The notes beneath the pieces were generated by a model, which was not told the origin of the DNA, did not search any database, and saw only the letters and a program-made list of their open reading frames with translations. Position numbers and translations under genes: made by a program. A stretch of 64,000 nt of DNA from Sphingobacterium sp. SGR-19 (GTDB taxonomy: Bacteria; Bacteroidota; Bacteroidia; Sphingobacteriales; Sphingobacteriaceae), in the NCBI RefSeq assembly GCF_011043555.1, contig NZ_JAAKGS010000010.1:1-64000 (forward strand), given 5' to 3'. Below, one piece after another: positions 24,137 to 33,672 of the stretch (positions are counted from its first letter, which is position 1; each line of letters starts with the position of its first letter).

Positions 24137-24670
24137 TTACTTTTTTCGTTTGTAATGTAGCTGCATCAATCCCGTTTCAAATGTTTTTGCTTTAATGAAT
24201 TCCAGTATTTGCTCAGGTCTTCCGTCTTTAAAGAGTCTTGTTCCACTACCTAACAAAACGGGGATAACCGAAATTATGAACTCGTCTATTAAATCGTCCT
24301 TTAATAGCTCATGGATTACTTCTGCACCACCATCGCAATAGATATGCTTACCCGTTTCAGATTTTAAACGATCAACCAGTTCGGTTAGGCTTCTTGTATA
24401 GAAAACCGTTCTACCTACTTGTGGTCTTTCAGTTCTTGTTATGACGTAAATATCTCTTTGTCCATTGTCGTAGTGAGATGCTCCAATTTCCTTTACGACA
24501 TAATCATAGGTTCTTCTTCCGATAATTATGGTATCAATCTGAGACGTAAATTCCGTATAACCATAATCTTCTCCTTCTTTTTCTACAAGTTTCAAAAAGC
24601 TTAAATCGTCATTTGGCTTGGCTATATAGCCATCTAAACTCATGGCTATGAAAAGTGATAGTTTTCGCAT
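24137..24670 (-). CDS. Dihydrofolate reductase-like (RibD C-terminal domain) protein
   Basis: This 177-residue protein has the N-terminal RKLSLFIAMSLDGYIAKPND, then IDTIIIGRRTYDYV, IYCDGGAEVIHELLKDDLID and FIISVIPVLLGSGTRLF. These are the motifs of the stand-alone RibD-C/YwjB/YyaP reductases that bind NADPH. Its role is unknown, since real folate or riboflavin reductases have further conserved residues. A possible -7 box TAAATTTG lies at 24701-24694. Confidence 0.9.
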   Translation of the reverse strand: MRKLSLFIAMSLDGYIAKPNDDLSFLKLVEKEGEDYGYTEFTSQIDTIIIGRRTYDYVVKEIGASHYDNGQRDIYVITRTERPQVGRTVFYTRSLTELVDRLKSETGKHIYCDGGAEVIHELLKDDLIDEFIISVIPVLLGSGTRLFKDGRPEQILEFIKAKTFETGLMQLHYKRKK

Positions 24671-24796
24671 TTGTGTTGAATTTTAATATGTAGCAAATTT
24701 ACGCTTAAACAAGTACTCGCACTTTGTAAAAATGCGACAAATTAAAGCAATGATGGTGAAAGTTCGGTATTCCGTCTGATTTCGTTGCTAAGATGG

Positions 24797-25153
24797 CTAC
24801 ACGGCTTTTATCGTAGGTGTGTTGTTTATTATTTTCCAGTGTCCATTATCATGCACACAAACTATCAATGAATAAAAAATTAAGTATTGGCTTTCTAATT
24901 TTACCTGTACAGCCGCGATATTGCCGGTTTGTTGGATAGAGTGGAAGTCTATGCTTCTCGGACTTCCTCCAAACTTCTCTCTACGGATGAGTTCGATATA
25001 GTCTGCTTTCGAGAATACAAAAATCCCTTCCTCATCAAAAAATCCGTCTTGGATATTCTGAAAATCGGAATGTAAAATTTGTTCCAAAACTGCTGTGTCA
25101 CGGTTATCACCGGCTTTCACAAATGCCGCTATGGCTGTTTTTACCTGTTGCAT
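24797..25153 (-). CDS. NTF2-like (SnoaL) protein, last gene of the ECF41 sigma operon
   Basis: This 118-residue protein has an NTF2-like fold: VKTAIAAFVKAGDNRDTAVL, LHSDFQNIQDGFFDEEGI, and a final DNGHWKIINNTPTIKAV. It follows azoR after five bases. The same fold occurs as the C-terminal domain of the sigma factor in this operon and in the first gene, so three NTF2-like modules are encoded together. Confidence 0.8.
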   Translation of the reverse strand: MQQVKTAIAAFVKAGDNRDTAVLEQILHSDFQNIQDGFFDEEGIFVFSKADYIELIRREKFGGSPRSIDFHSIQQTGNIAAVQVKLESQYLIFYSLIVCVHDNGHWKIINNTPTIKAV

Positions 25154-25158
25154 AGTAT

Positions 25159-25737
25159 TTATTTAAACATGTTATTAAATGATGTAGTTTGATTGTTAAG
25201 TTGTTGTCTCACATAGCTTTCATCAGCGGTGCCATCTAGCGAATAATAAAAAATATCCCTGATCCCTATATAGTTTAAAATCTGTTTCAGATGCATTTCC
25301 ACAAGACTCAAGGTGTCCGTCTTGACATCGCCCATTGATGATAGAATGTATGTCTTTTTATTTTTCAGTAACCCGATGGATTTATCTTCGTATCGAAAGG
25401 TTTTACCTGTTCGCACCACAAGGTCGAAATACGCTTTCAGTGATGAAGGCATCCCAAAGTTGTACATAGGAACCGTAATAAGGATTTCATCACATTCAAA
25501 TAGCTCTGCAATTAATTCATCAGACAGTTTTAATTTCTCCGACGGGTTTTGAACAGTATGAAATTCTTCAAATAATGCCTGGTCAAGGTGCGGGATAAAG
25601 TCCGTACCTACCTCCCGGCTTTTGATTTTACCATCTGGATTCAGTAGTTTCCATTCCTGCACAAAACGATCTCCTGCTCTTCGGCTATAAGAGTTTTTCA
25701 AACGCAAGCTGCTATCAATTCTCAATAGTGTCTTCAT
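25159..25737 (-). CDS. azoR: FMN-dependent NADH azoreductase
   Basis: This 192-residue flavodoxin-fold enzyme starts KTLLRIDSSLRLKNSYSRRA (phosphate-binding loop SSLRxxxSxSR). It has the flavin-contacting segment ITVPMYNFGMPSSLKAYFD and VVRTGKTFRYED, all typical of AzoR. The enzyme reduces azo dyes and quinones by two-electron transfer and protects against thiol and quinone stress. It lies in an ECF41-type sigma operon, which often contains redox enzymes. Confidence 0.92.
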   Translation of the reverse strand: MKTLLRIDSSLRLKNSYSRRAGDRFVQEWKLLNPDGKIKSREVGTDFIPHLDQALFEEFHTVQNPSEKLKLSDELIAELFECDEILITVPMYNFGMPSSLKAYFDLVVRTGKTFRYEDKSIGLLKNKKTYILSSMGDVKTDTLSLVEMHLKQILNYIGIRDIFYYSLDGTADESYVRQQLNNQTTSFNNMFK

Positions 25738-25773
25738 CTATTTTTTCTTTTTATAGAGAAGACACATCGGGCG

Positions 25774-26622
25774 TTAAAGATGTGACAGCCTGATAAGATT
25801 TTTTAGTTTCTCCGGGTCAACAATAGAATAAATTTCCTGGATCAGACCACTATTATTCAATTGAAGAATCTGACAATTATGTAATTTGTCATTGTCCCAG
25901 AAGCAGATTGCGGGTTGATGATTAAAGAATTGAAAAGTAAATTCTTTGTCGAGTAAAAATTGTTGCTGTACATAAACCAATAATGTTGCCGTAGCAGTTT
26001 TTCCCATTTCTGTTCCTTTAATTACCTGAACTTTAGTTCCGCCATCTGCATTCAGCTTTATGTCGCTAACTAGTAAATGCTCTAATTCTTGAATATTAGC
26101 TTCGGCCAATGCTACTTGATATTTCTCTAATATTTCGATATGAATCCCGGAATACGGATTATGTGGTGAGAATTTGCCTCCCTTTAACTGTTTGTTTGCC
26201 CTACTTAATAGCTGTCGGGAATTTTCCGTGTTTATCTCAAGCAGTTCGGCTATTTCTGCATGCGAATAATTAAACGCTTCCTTCAGTATAAAAACAGCTC
26301 TTTCTTTTGGAGACAGATGCTCAAATAGAACGAGCATAGTATAGCTTGCAGTTTCGTCTCTAATAAGTTTTGTATCGGCATTTTCAAACGAAACAGGTTC
26401 GGGCAGCCACTCACCAAAAACTTCCTTTTTACTTTGCCGGGTTTTAAAATTGATAGCATGATTAACCGTACTTTTAATTAAGAAGTTTGATTCGTGACGG
26501 ATGTTTGATTTATCCAATGTAATGTATTTTTCCAGCACATCCTGTACTACATCCCGGGCATCTTCGTAAGAACCAACGATGTTGTAGGCATAGGTCAGGA
26601 GTTTATTATAATGTTCCTGCAT
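25774..26622 (-). CDS. ECF41-type RNA polymerase sigma factor (SigJ-like) with NTF2-like tail
   Basis: The 282-residue protein has sigma region 2 (YNKLLTYAYNIVGSYEDARDVVQDVL), the linker motif WLPEP (about residue 93) that marks ECF41, sigma region 4 (LSPKERAVFILKEAFNYSHAEIAELL), and a C-terminal SnoaL/NTF2-like domain (about residues 160-282). In ECF41 factors this C-terminal domain regulates the sigma activity in cis and no anti-sigma gene is needed; none is present here. Genes on both sides encode small NTF2-like proteins and an azoreductase. Confidence 0.9.
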   Translation of the reverse strand: MQEHYNKLLTYAYNIVGSYEDARDVVQDVLEKYITLDKSNIRHESNFLIKSTVNHAINFKTRQSKKEVFGEWLPEPVSFENADTKLIRDETASYTMLVLFEHLSPKERAVFILKEAFNYSHAEIAELLEINTENSRQLLSRANKQLKGGKFSPHNPYSGIHIEILEKYQVALAEANIQELEHLLVSDIKLNADGGTKVQVIKGTEMGKTATATLLVYVQQQFLLDKEFTFQFFNHQPAICFWDNDKLHNCQILQLNNSGLIQEIYSIVDPEKLKNLIRLSHL

Positions 26623-26639
26623 TAGTTTTGAATTCTTGG

Positions 26640-27005
26640 TTAAATAGCAATTCCGCTTCCACCAACTACTTTTATACCTTCGGGAAACTTTTTCCAGAAA
26701 CGGATATATCTATAGTTAGCTTCAAAAAATTCATTATTGTAACTTCCTTTTAACTCCATCTGCAAAGTTATGATAGCCAAGTCATCTATGATGTTCAGTT
26801 CTTCTACGCTGGGAATGATTTCGTTTAATTTTAGATTGCCCTCGCGATAGGTTTGCAAATCCATTTCTTTAGTTATAACCTGACCGTTGGGAATTACAAA
26901 AAGTAAATCAGCATGCAATAGGTTGTCGAGAACTTCTGTATTTCTATTTTTCATTGCCTCATAAAGCTTATTCTCAAGGCTTAAAATTTCATTTTTTGTT
27001 ACCAT
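26640..27005 (-). CDS. NTF2-like (SnoaL/DUF4440) protein, first gene of the ECF41 sigma operon
   Basis: This 121-residue protein has the NTF2-like pattern EILSLENKLYEAMKNRNTEV, LDNLLHADLLFVIPNGQVIT and a C-terminal strand YRYIRFWKKFPEGIKVVGGS. This resembles DUF4440 proteins. It is 17 bases upstream of the sigma gene, so it is probably cotranscribed. The upstream gap 27006-27247 shows no clear -7 box toward it. Confidence 0.8.
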   Translation of the reverse strand: MVTKNEILSLENKLYEAMKNRNTEVLDNLLHADLLFVIPNGQVITKEMDLQTYREGNLKLNEIIPSVEELNIIDDLAIITLQMELKGSYNNEFFEANYRYIRFWKKFPEGIKVVGGSGIAI

Positions 27006-27213
27006 TTTCTATAATTATTTGTTTTCACTATGTTTAAAAGCTGCAAGCATTTTTAGCTACGTTGGCAAATGGTTACAATATACGACAAATGAAATTCTTT
27101 AAACGTGACAACAAATAAGGTTTTCCCCGTGGCACATCGTAATGATTTCATCACGGATTTATTTCTTGACTTTATAAGTGCAATTGCTGGGAGCGCCGTG
27201 TCAATAAATGGCG

Positions 27214-27221
27214 TACCTTTG
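27214..27221 (+). promoter_or_regulatory. -7 promoter element for selO
   Basis: TACCTTTG fits TAnnTTTG exactly and lies 26 bases before the ATG. No good -33 TTTG is seen at 17-20 bases. Confidence 0.6.
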
Positions 27222-27247
27222 GGTGTGATTAGTTAACGCAGTAAAAT

Positions 27248-28807
27248 ATGGAAAATTTAAGCGCTAAGCGATTCAAAAGGACTTTTGTGGATACTTTCTC
27301 AGGGGATGATAGTGGTGATCTGCACCCTCGTCAAACGCCAGGAGTTTTATACAGCAAGGCAGTGCCTACCGCTGTACGAAAACCCGAACTTGTGGCCTGG
27401 TCCGACGAGCTGGCAGATAGCTTAGACATCGCGAAACCTAATCCAGACGACATACAAATTCTAGGTGGCAATCTGATCACGCCGACGATGTATCCTTACG
27501 CAGCCTGCTATGCGGGCCACCAATTTGGCAACTGGGCAGGCCAGCTTGGTGATGGCCGGGCGATCACGCTGGGCGAATGGGAGAACACGCATGGAAATAT
27601 TTGGGAGCTGCAGTTAAAGGGTGCAGGCCCCACCGCGTATTCGCGGAGAGCTGACGGCAGGGCAGTTTTACGCTCGTCGGTACGCGAATACCTGATGAGT
27701 GAAGCGATGCATTACCTGGGTATTCCTACTACACGGGCATTAGCGCTTGTAACCACGGGCGACATGGTGACGCGCGATATGTTTTACGATGGGCGCGCTG
27801 CGGATGAGCCTGGCGCCATTGTGATGCGTACAGCACCAAGCTTTTTACGTTTCGGTAACTTTGAGATGCTTGCGGCTAGGAACGAGATCGATAACCTCAC
27901 GCAACTGGTGAACTGGACGATTGAACGCTTCTATCCGCATATTGAAGGGGATGACAAGATATTCCGCTGGTTTGGAGAAGTCGTGGAACGTACAGCAACG
28001 ATGATCGTTGAGTGGCTGCGGGTAGGTTTTGTACATGGGGTGATGAACACCGACAATATGTCTGTTCTTGGTCTGACGATTGACTATGGGCCATATTCTT
28101 TTCTGGACAACTACGACCCGGATTTTACACCGAATACCACCGACTTACCCGGCAAACGATATGCTTTCGGTAAGCAAGCGAATATAGCTTACTGGAATCT
28201 AAGCCGCCTGGCGAATGCTTTAGTACCGCTGATTTCCGACACGAGCAAATTAGAAAGCCAACTGAGAAGATATGAAGACTTTTATTGGAGTAAGTACTAC
28301 GCAATGATGGCAAACAAGCTGGGTATGGACGGCATAAACAACGAGGATGATGTAAGGTTATTGGCCGAATTTGAGAACGTACTTGCAACTGTCCAGCCGG
28401 ACATGACAATGTTTTATCAGCTGCTAATAGACCTACCCAGCGAACTGAACTCACAGCAAGACATGCTTAACTTCTTTAAGAGCAGTCTCTACGGCGATCC
28501 TGAGCCAACGGACATCACGAAACTCTACTCGCTCATGACGAGCTACCAAGCTCGCTTAAAAGTGAACACCTGCACAAGGGAGGACAGCTTACTGCGAATG
28601 CGAAAAGCCAATCCTAGGTTTATTTTAAGGAATTACCTGCTTCATATGGCCATAGAAGAATTACAAAGAGGCGAAAACCACCTCTTTTTAAAATTACAGC
28701 AGGCTCTTAAAGATCCGTATTCAAAAAGCCACGATGAATTCTTTGGGATGCGCCCGGATTGGGCCACACAACAGGCTGGCTGCTCGATGTTGTCCTGTAG
28801 CTCATAA
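27248..28807 (+). CDS. selO: Protein adenylyltransferase SelO (YdiU/UPF0061)
   Basis: This 519-residue pseudokinase transfers AMP to protein hydroxyl groups and is linked to redox defence. Family segments are YAACYAGHQFGNWAGQLGDG RAITLGE, RSSVREYLMSEAMHYLGIPT, GVMNTDNMSVLGLTIDYGP and RKANPRFILRNYLLHMAIEE. The protein ends GCSMLSCSS. In selenium-using organisms the penultimate region carries selenocysteine; here it is the cysteine form. Length and termini are complete. Confidence 0.96.
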   Translation: MENLSAKRFKRTFVDTFSGDDSGDLHPRQTPGVLYSKAVPTAVRKPELVAWSDELADSLDIAKPNPDDIQILGGNLITPTMYPYAACYAGHQFGNWAGQLGDGRAITLGEWENTHGNIWELQLKGAGPTAYSRRADGRAVLRSSVREYLMSEAMHYLGIPTTRALALVTTGDMVTRDMFYDGRAADEPGAIVMRTAPSFLRFGNFEMLAARNEIDNLTQLVNWTIERFYPHIEGDDKIFRWFGEVVERTATMIVEWLRVGFVHGVMNTDNMSVLGLTIDYGPYSFLDNYDPDFTPNTTDLPGKRYAFGKQANIAYWNLSRLANALVPLISDTSKLESQLRRYEDFYWSKYYAMMANKLGMDGINNEDDVRLLAEFENVLATVQPDMTMFYQLLIDLPSELNSQQDMLNFFKSSLYGDPEPTDITKLYSLMTSYQARLKVNTCTREDSLLRMRKANPRFILRNYLLHMAIEELQRGENHLFLKLQQALKDPYSKSHDEFFGMRPDWATQQAGCSMLSCSS

Positions 28808-28824
28808 CAGCCGGGGGAACATGG

Positions 28825-30462
28825 CTACCCCACCCTTTCTATATCATTAAGGTTACTCATTTTCTTATATTCCAAGAAGCCCTTGATATCTTCGAAGTGC
28901 TCTCTTACGCGCTTGTTGCCAAACTCGAAAACTTTCGTTGCCAATCCATCGAGGAAGTCTCTATCGTGCGACACCAAAATCAGCGTGCCATCAAATTCCT
29001 GTAGGGCATCTTTGATGATATCTTTGGTTTTCATGTCCAAGTGATTGGTAGGTTCATCAAGGATGAGCACATTTACAGGCTCTAACAATAGCTTGATCAT
29101 CGCCAGACGTGTTTTTTCTCCTCCCGAAAGTACTTTCACCTTTTTAGTAGTATCGTCGCCGCTAAACATGAATGCACCCAGAAGATCTTTAATTTTGACA
29201 CGTACGTCCCCTACAGCGATTTGGTCGATAGTTTCGAACACGGTAAGCTCTTCATCCAGCAACGAGGCCTGATTTTGTGCAAAATACCCGATTTGGGCAT
29301 TATGCCCCACTTTTAGAACGCCTTCGTAATCAATTTCACCCATGATCGCTTTAATCATGGTTGATTTACCCTCTCCATTTCTACCCACGAAAGCTACTTT
29401 CTCTCCACGTTCGATAACCATCGAGGCTTTTTCGAACACGACATGTTCTCCATAGGCTTTAGTAAGTTCTTCAACGATGACAGGATATTGTCCCGAACGG
29501 GGTGATGGCGGGAATTTTAGTCGTAGCGCGGAGGTATCTACCTCGTCCACTTCGATGATATCCAGTTTTTCCAACATCTTAACACGGGACTGCACCTGCA
29601 ATGTTTTGGAATAAGTACCTTTAAAACGATCTATAAATTCTTGCGTATCGGCAATAAAACGTTGTTGTTCTTCGTAAGCCTTCAGCTGGTGCTGGCGTCG
29701 TTCTTGACGCAACTGTAAGTAGTGAGAGTATGTTGCTTTATAGTCGTAGATACGGCCCATCGTTACCTCGATCGTACGATTCGTGATGTTATCAACAAAT
29801 GCACGGTCATGGGAGATAACAATAACAGCTTTGGCCGAATTGACTAGAAAATCCTCTAGCCACTCAATACTTTCTATATCCATGTGGTTGGTAGGCTCAT
29901 CAAGAAGTATTAAATCGGGCTTTTTCAACAGAATTTTGGCGAGTTCTATACGCATACGCCAACCACCTGAAAACTCAGCTGTCTGACGGCTAAAATCTCG
30001 CCGCTCAAAACCCAAGCCTTTTAATACTTTTTCAACTTCTGCATCATAGTTGGTCTCTTCGATGGAATAGAACTTTTCGCTTAGCTCGGAAACCTGCTCG
30101 ATTAACTTCATGTACTCGTCCGAGTCATAATCGGTACGGATAGTCAGTTGTTCGTTGAGCGCTTCAAGTTCGTCACGCATCCGGTAAACTTCATCAAAAG
30201 CTTTAGAGGTTTCCTCAAAAACCGTCATATTATCCTCCGTCAACAGGTGTTGAGGAAGGTAAGCGATCACCGCTTCCTTCGGTCCGCTGATATGGCCAGT
30301 AGTGGGTTTTCCTACGCCGGCAATGATCTTTAGTAAGGTGGATTTTCCTGCACCATTCTTTCCCATCAGGGCTATCTTGTCATTTTCATTGATGGAAAAC
30401 GATACATCACTGAAAAGGGTTGTTCCGCCAAAGGATACGGAGATATTATTTACGTCTATCAC
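28825..30462 (-). CDS. ABC-F family ATP-binding protein
   Basis: This 545-residue soluble protein has two ABC domains and no membrane part. Domain 1 has Walker A GKNGAGKST, signature EFSGGWRMRIELA and Walker B LILLDEPTNHMD. The linker has a coiled-coil arm (residues 235-300). Domain 2 has GRNGEGKST, LSGGEKTRLAM and VLILDEPTNHLD. ABC-F proteins act on stalled or initiating ribosomes; some give antibiotic resistance, but nothing here points to that. The start codon is GTG at 30462. Confidence 0.93.
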   Translation of the reverse strand: MIDVNNISVSFGGTTLFSDVSFSINENDKIALMGKNGAGKSTLLKIIAGVGKPTTGHISGPKEAVIAYLPQHLLTEDNMTVFEETSKAFDEVYRMRDELEALNEQLTIRTDYDSDEYMKLIEQVSELSEKFYSIEETNYDAEVEKVLKGLGFERRDFSRQTAEFSGGWRMRIELAKILLKKPDLILLDEPTNHMDIESIEWLEDFLVNSAKAVIVISHDRAFVDNITNRTIEVTMGRIYDYKATYSHYLQLRQERRQHQLKAYEEQQRFIADTQEFIDRFKGTYSKTLQVQSRVKMLEKLDIIEVDEVDTSALRLKFPPSPRSGQYPVIVEELTKAYGEHVVFEKASMVIERGEKVAFVGRNGEGKSTMIKAIMGEIDYEGVLKVGHNAQIGYFAQNQASLLDEELTVFETIDQIAVGDVRVKIKDLLGAFMFSGDDTTKKVKVLSGGEKTRLAMIKLLLEPVNVLILDEPTNHLDMKTKDIIKDALQEFDGTLILVSHDRDFLDGLATKVFEFGNKRVREHFEDIKGFLEYKKMSNLNDIERVG

Positions 30463-30487
30463 GATATGCGTCTATTAAAAACAGCCG

Positions 30488-30495
30488 CAAAGATA
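30488..30495 (-). promoter_or_regulatory. -7 promoter element for the ABC-F gene
   Basis: The minus strand reads TATCTTTG at 30495-30488, a perfect -7 box 25 bases before the GTG start. The -33 element is weak. Confidence 0.6.
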
Positions 30496-30578
30496 CAGCA
30501 ATATAACGGCGCTTGGATATAAAAAACTCTAAAATTTCGCATACGCACGTTCGTTGATCCCAGCTATAAGAATCTTTT

Positions 30579-31097
30579 TCAGAGTTCAATTTTTGAAAGT
30601 AATTCCGGAAAAGCCTGCTTAAACCACACGGTATAATGCGATGGATTCTCATTTATATCCGATAGAATTTCAACGGTATTCATCCATTTATAATCCGATG
30701 CTTCATCTTTATTTAAAACCGGATTTTGGTTCGTTTGCCCTATAAAAACATAATCCAGCTCGTGCTCGATTAAATTGTTTTCAACTGGTTCATTGTATAT
30801 AAAGGAATAAATGAGTTTCAAGTCACATTTTATGCCCATTTCATAATACAACCGATCCATGGCACTCATCGTTATATCTTCGCTCCATTGCGGATGTGAA
30901 CAACAGGTATTAGTCCACAAACCACCACCATGATATTTGTTGGCAGCTCTTTTTTGCAATAGCAACGCTCCCTCATCATTAAAAATAAACACCGAAAATG
31001 CCCTATGGAGCTCTCCTCGCTGATGAGCAAGCAGCTTTTCCATCTCTCCGATGGCATTATCTTCTATATCTACAAGGACGACTTTATTTCTTTCCAT
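30579..31097 (-). CDS. idi: Isopentenyl-diphosphate delta-isomerase, type I
   Basis: This 172-residue Nudix-fold enzyme interconverts IPP and DMAPP, the isoprenoid precursors. Key segments are HRAFSVFIFNDEGALLLQKR, KYHGGGLWTNTCCSHPQW (catalytic Cys and metal-binding His) and the acidic segment NLIEHELDYVFIG. It is the last gene of the carotenoid-photolyase operon, two bases after the photolyase stop. There it would raise precursor supply for pigment synthesis. Confidence 0.93.
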   Translation of the reverse strand: MERNKVVLVDIEDNAIGEMEKLLAHQRGELHRAFSVFIFNDEGALLLQKRAANKYHGGGLWTNTCCSHPQWSEDITMSAMDRLYYEMGIKCDLKLIYSFIYNEPVENNLIEHELDYVFIGQTNQNPVLNKDEASDYKWMNTVEILSDINENPSHYTVWFKQAFPELLSKIEL

Positions 31098-31099
31098 AT

Positions 31100-32404
31100 T
31101 TACGTATTTTCTTTTACTGCATCTTTATATACTTTCAAAGCTCTTTCCCGTGCGAACGTATGTTCAACAATAGGTTTGGGATAGTTTTCTGCACCAAATT
31201 CAGGAATCCAATTTTTGATGTATGTTAAATCTTTATCAAATTTTTCGGTTTGTGTAGTCGGATTAAAAACCCGGAAATACGGGGCGGCGTCGCAACCCGA
31301 GCCTGCCGCCCATTGCCAGTTTCCGTTATTGGCTGACAAATCGTAATCATTGAGTTTTTGAGCAAAATAAGCCTCCCCCCATCGCCAGTCTATCAATAAA
31401 TGTTTGCACAAAAAGCTCGCTGTAATCATCCGAACACGATTGTGCATATAGCCTGTCTCGTTCAGTTGCCGCATTCCTGCATCGACGATCGGATAGCCCG
31501 TTTTTCCCGCACACCATTGTTCAAATTCCTCCTCATCATTTCGCCACTGGATTGCGTCATATTTAGCTTTGAAGGCTTGATTGACCACTTTGGGGAAATG
31601 ATACAATATCTGCATAAAAAACTCACGCCATATTAGCTCGCTCAACCAAATTTGATTATGCTCCAAAGCAAAAGCAACACATTTACGAATGCTAACTGTG
31701 CCAAAACGCAAAGCAATACCTAGCTGGGTAGTTCCTCGCAATGCGGGATAATCACGATATTTGCCGTATTCATCGATTATCGAAGCATCCAATTTGGGCG
31801 TTTCAAAATTCATATCCGTTTTTTCAAATCCAATTTCTTTTAACGAATGAATCTCTTTAAAATCCTGCTTCAGAAAATTTGTAAAATCCATCTGATATGG
31901 CTTACAATGGTCTTCTGTTAATCGTTCTTTCCATTTTTTGGAATACGGCGTATAAACCGTATAAGGCGTTCCGTCATTTTTCAGCAAGTCATTTTTATCA
32001 AAAACTGCTTGGTCTTTGAATGCGCTGAAAGGAATGTTCTGTTCTTTGAAAAAATGATAAATTTCAGTATCTCTTTTAATGGCTTGGGGTTCGTAATCCC
32101 GATTACAAAAAATGGATTGAACAGCATATTTTTCAGAAAGCATATTGAAAATATCTGTCGGATTCCCGTAGAATGTATTCAGCCTTGTATTTGACGATCT
32201 TAGTTCTGTATTTATTTTTGAGAGTGCCTGATGAATGTAATCCACTCTTCGGTCTTTCTTATCCTCAACGTTTTTCAAAATATTCGTATCGAAAATAAAA
32301 ATTGGCAAAACAGGACATTCCGAAGCTAAAGCATGAGATAAACCTGCATTGTCTTCTAAACGCAAATCTCTGCGAAACCAAAAAATGGAAACTTTACTTT
32401 TCAT
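31100..32404 (-). CDS. phrB: Deoxyribodipyrimidine photolyase (class I cryptochrome/photolyase)
   Basis: This 434-residue protein has an N-terminal antenna domain starting SIFWFRRDLRLEDNAGLSHA and a C-terminal FAD domain with LRFGTVSIRKC, IWREFFMQILYHFP, TGYPIVDAGMRQLNETGYMH NR and NDYDLSANNGNWQW. These fit a light-driven CPD repair enzyme. It is 34 bases downstream of the lycopene cyclase gene and 2 bases before idi, inside the pigment operon. Confidence 0.93.
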   Translation of the reverse strand: MKSKVSIFWFRRDLRLEDNAGLSHALASECPVLPIFIFDTNILKNVEDKKDRRVDYIHQALSKINTELRSSNTRLNTFYGNPTDIFNMLSEKYAVQSIFCNRDYEPQAIKRDTEIYHFFKEQNIPFSAFKDQAVFDKNDLLKNDGTPYTVYTPYSKKWKERLTEDHCKPYQMDFTNFLKQDFKEIHSLKEIGFEKTDMNFETPKLDASIIDEYGKYRDYPALRGTTQLGIALRFGTVSIRKCVAFALEHNQIWLSELIWREFFMQILYHFPKVVNQAFKAKYDAIQWRNDEEEFEQWCAGKTGYPIVDAGMRQLNETGYMHNRVRMITASFLCKHLLIDWRWGEAYFAQKLNDYDLSANNGNWQWAAGSGCDAAPYFRVFNPTTQTEKFDKDLTYIKNWIPEFGAENYPKPIVEHTFARERALKVYKDAVKENT

Positions 32405-32438
32405 TCAAATTGGATTGTCTTTTCAATATTTGTCCACA

Positions 32439-33164
32439 TCAGGTTCCTTGGCTGCCTTTGCGTTCTTTATTTTCATCGAAAGAATGTTTATTAAATCGTT
32501 TAAAAAAATACAGTACTAAAAGAAATTGTGTATAGCCATATACAGCATCTTCTACGGGTATCGTGAGCATTCGTATGCCAAGAAAACAATTCGGGTTGTA
32601 ATTCACGATAGGCGTTTCCAATCCGGTCCCTGTCAATACTCCGTTTACCGGGAAGAAACCTAGCATCAACACCGTAAAAACAAGTGATGCCTTGCCAATC
32701 CAGTGTGCACGGACAATAAAATGCAGATAGATTAAGGTGAATATCGTGGCTATTGCTGTTACCAGTGTATATATTTTATCGTGATGAAGTAGAGCCATCA
32801 CCGAACACACAATTACGCTCACAAAGACAATCAAGTTATTCATCCCCGAAAGCCAATCCAACTTGAAAAATTTTTCAAAACAGAAATAAGTAAACACGCA
32901 GGAAAAGGGAATGCAGATGAAAAACAGCCATTCTTCTAGTGGTAATCCGGCGATGACTATTCCAAGCGTATAATCGGTATTAAACCACCAGACTCCCCTT
33001 GCCGTAAACCAGATATCCCAAGCAACGAACGGAATGGCCACCAAAATAGCCGATTTCAGAAATGCTGTAAAATAGCGGTTAAACCGTATACGCTTGTCAA
33101 AAGATGCGACGAAACAAATGATGACCGTGAAGAATAATATCGATACGTAAGTGTATGCATTCAT
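32439..33164 (-). CDS. crtY: Lycopene beta-cyclase, CrtYcd type
   Basis: The 241-residue membrane protein has six or seven helices and two repeated lycopene-cyclase domains. Each carries the acidic motif of this family: GLPLEEWLFFICIP (about residue 75) and IPVEDAVYGYTQF (about residue 205). It is a natural fusion of the CrtYc and CrtYd halves. It converts lycopene to beta-carotene. Its ATG overlaps the crtZ stop (ATGA), showing tight coupling. Confidence 0.88.
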   Translation of the reverse strand: MNAYTYVSILFFTVIICFVASFDKRIRFNRYFTAFLKSAILVAIPFVAWDIWFTARGVWWFNTDYTLGIVIAGLPLEEWLFFICIPFSCVFTYFCFEKFFKLDWLSGMNNLIVFVSVIVCSVMALLHHDKIYTLVTAIATIFTLIYLHFIVRAHWIGKASLVFTVLMLGFFPVNGVLTGTGLETPIVNYNPNCFLGIRMLTIPVEDAVYGYTQFLLVLYFFKRFNKHSFDENKERKGSQGT

Positions 33165-33619
33165 TTTTTAATAGGTTTAAAAAACATTCTGAAATATTTG
33201 AAAGGCACATACAGAAATCCGAAACATTCGCCATCTTCTTTGCCCGTATGCTTGTGATGTTGCTTATGGGCCCTTCGCAGTGCCAAGAAATAAGGGTTTT
33301 TGCTGTTTGTGAAATACCTAAGTCGTTGATGAATAAAAATATCGTGTACAAAAAAATAGGCCATTCCATACAGCATAATGCCCAAGCCGATAAAGAATAA
33401 ATAATTAAACTCCTTTAATGAACCGAAATACATCAAGGCAATCGTTGGCACGGCAAATATCACAAAGAAATAATCGTTCTTTTCAAAAATACCCTCATTG
33501 CTGTGGTCGTGGTGATCTTTGTGCAGAAACCACAGAAAGCCATGCATCACATATTTGTGGATAATCCAAGTTGCTCCTTCCATCGATATAAATGTGAGCA
33601 ATATGATTAATACGTTCAT
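33161..33619 (-). CDS. crtZ: Beta-carotene 3-hydroxylase
   Basis: This 152-residue membrane di-iron hydroxylase has all histidine motifs: HKYVMHGFLWFLHKDHHDHS, HDIFIHQRL and HKQHHKHTG. It hydroxylates the beta-ionone rings of beta-carotene to give zeaxanthin. Together with crtI, crtB and the cyclase it implies zeaxanthin as the pathway product. No ketolase (crtW) is present in the window. Confidence 0.93.
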   Translation of the reverse strand: MNVLIILLTFISMEGATWIIHKYVMHGFLWFLHKDHHDHSNEGIFEKNDYFFVIFAVPTIALMYFGSLKEFNYLFFIGLGIMLYGMAYFFVHDIFIHQRLRYFTNSKNPYFLALRRAHKQHHKHTGKEDGECFGFLYVPFKYFRMFFKPIKK

Positions 33620-33672
33620 ACCGAAATTATTTTTAAAATTGTTGTTCTCTGTATAAATTGATATTTCATTTT

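Noticed and set aside
28825..30462. Calling the ABC-F protein an antibiotic-resistance factor
   Set aside because: The arm length and motifs do not distinguish resistance from housekeeping ABC-F types by eye, and no resistance context is present.
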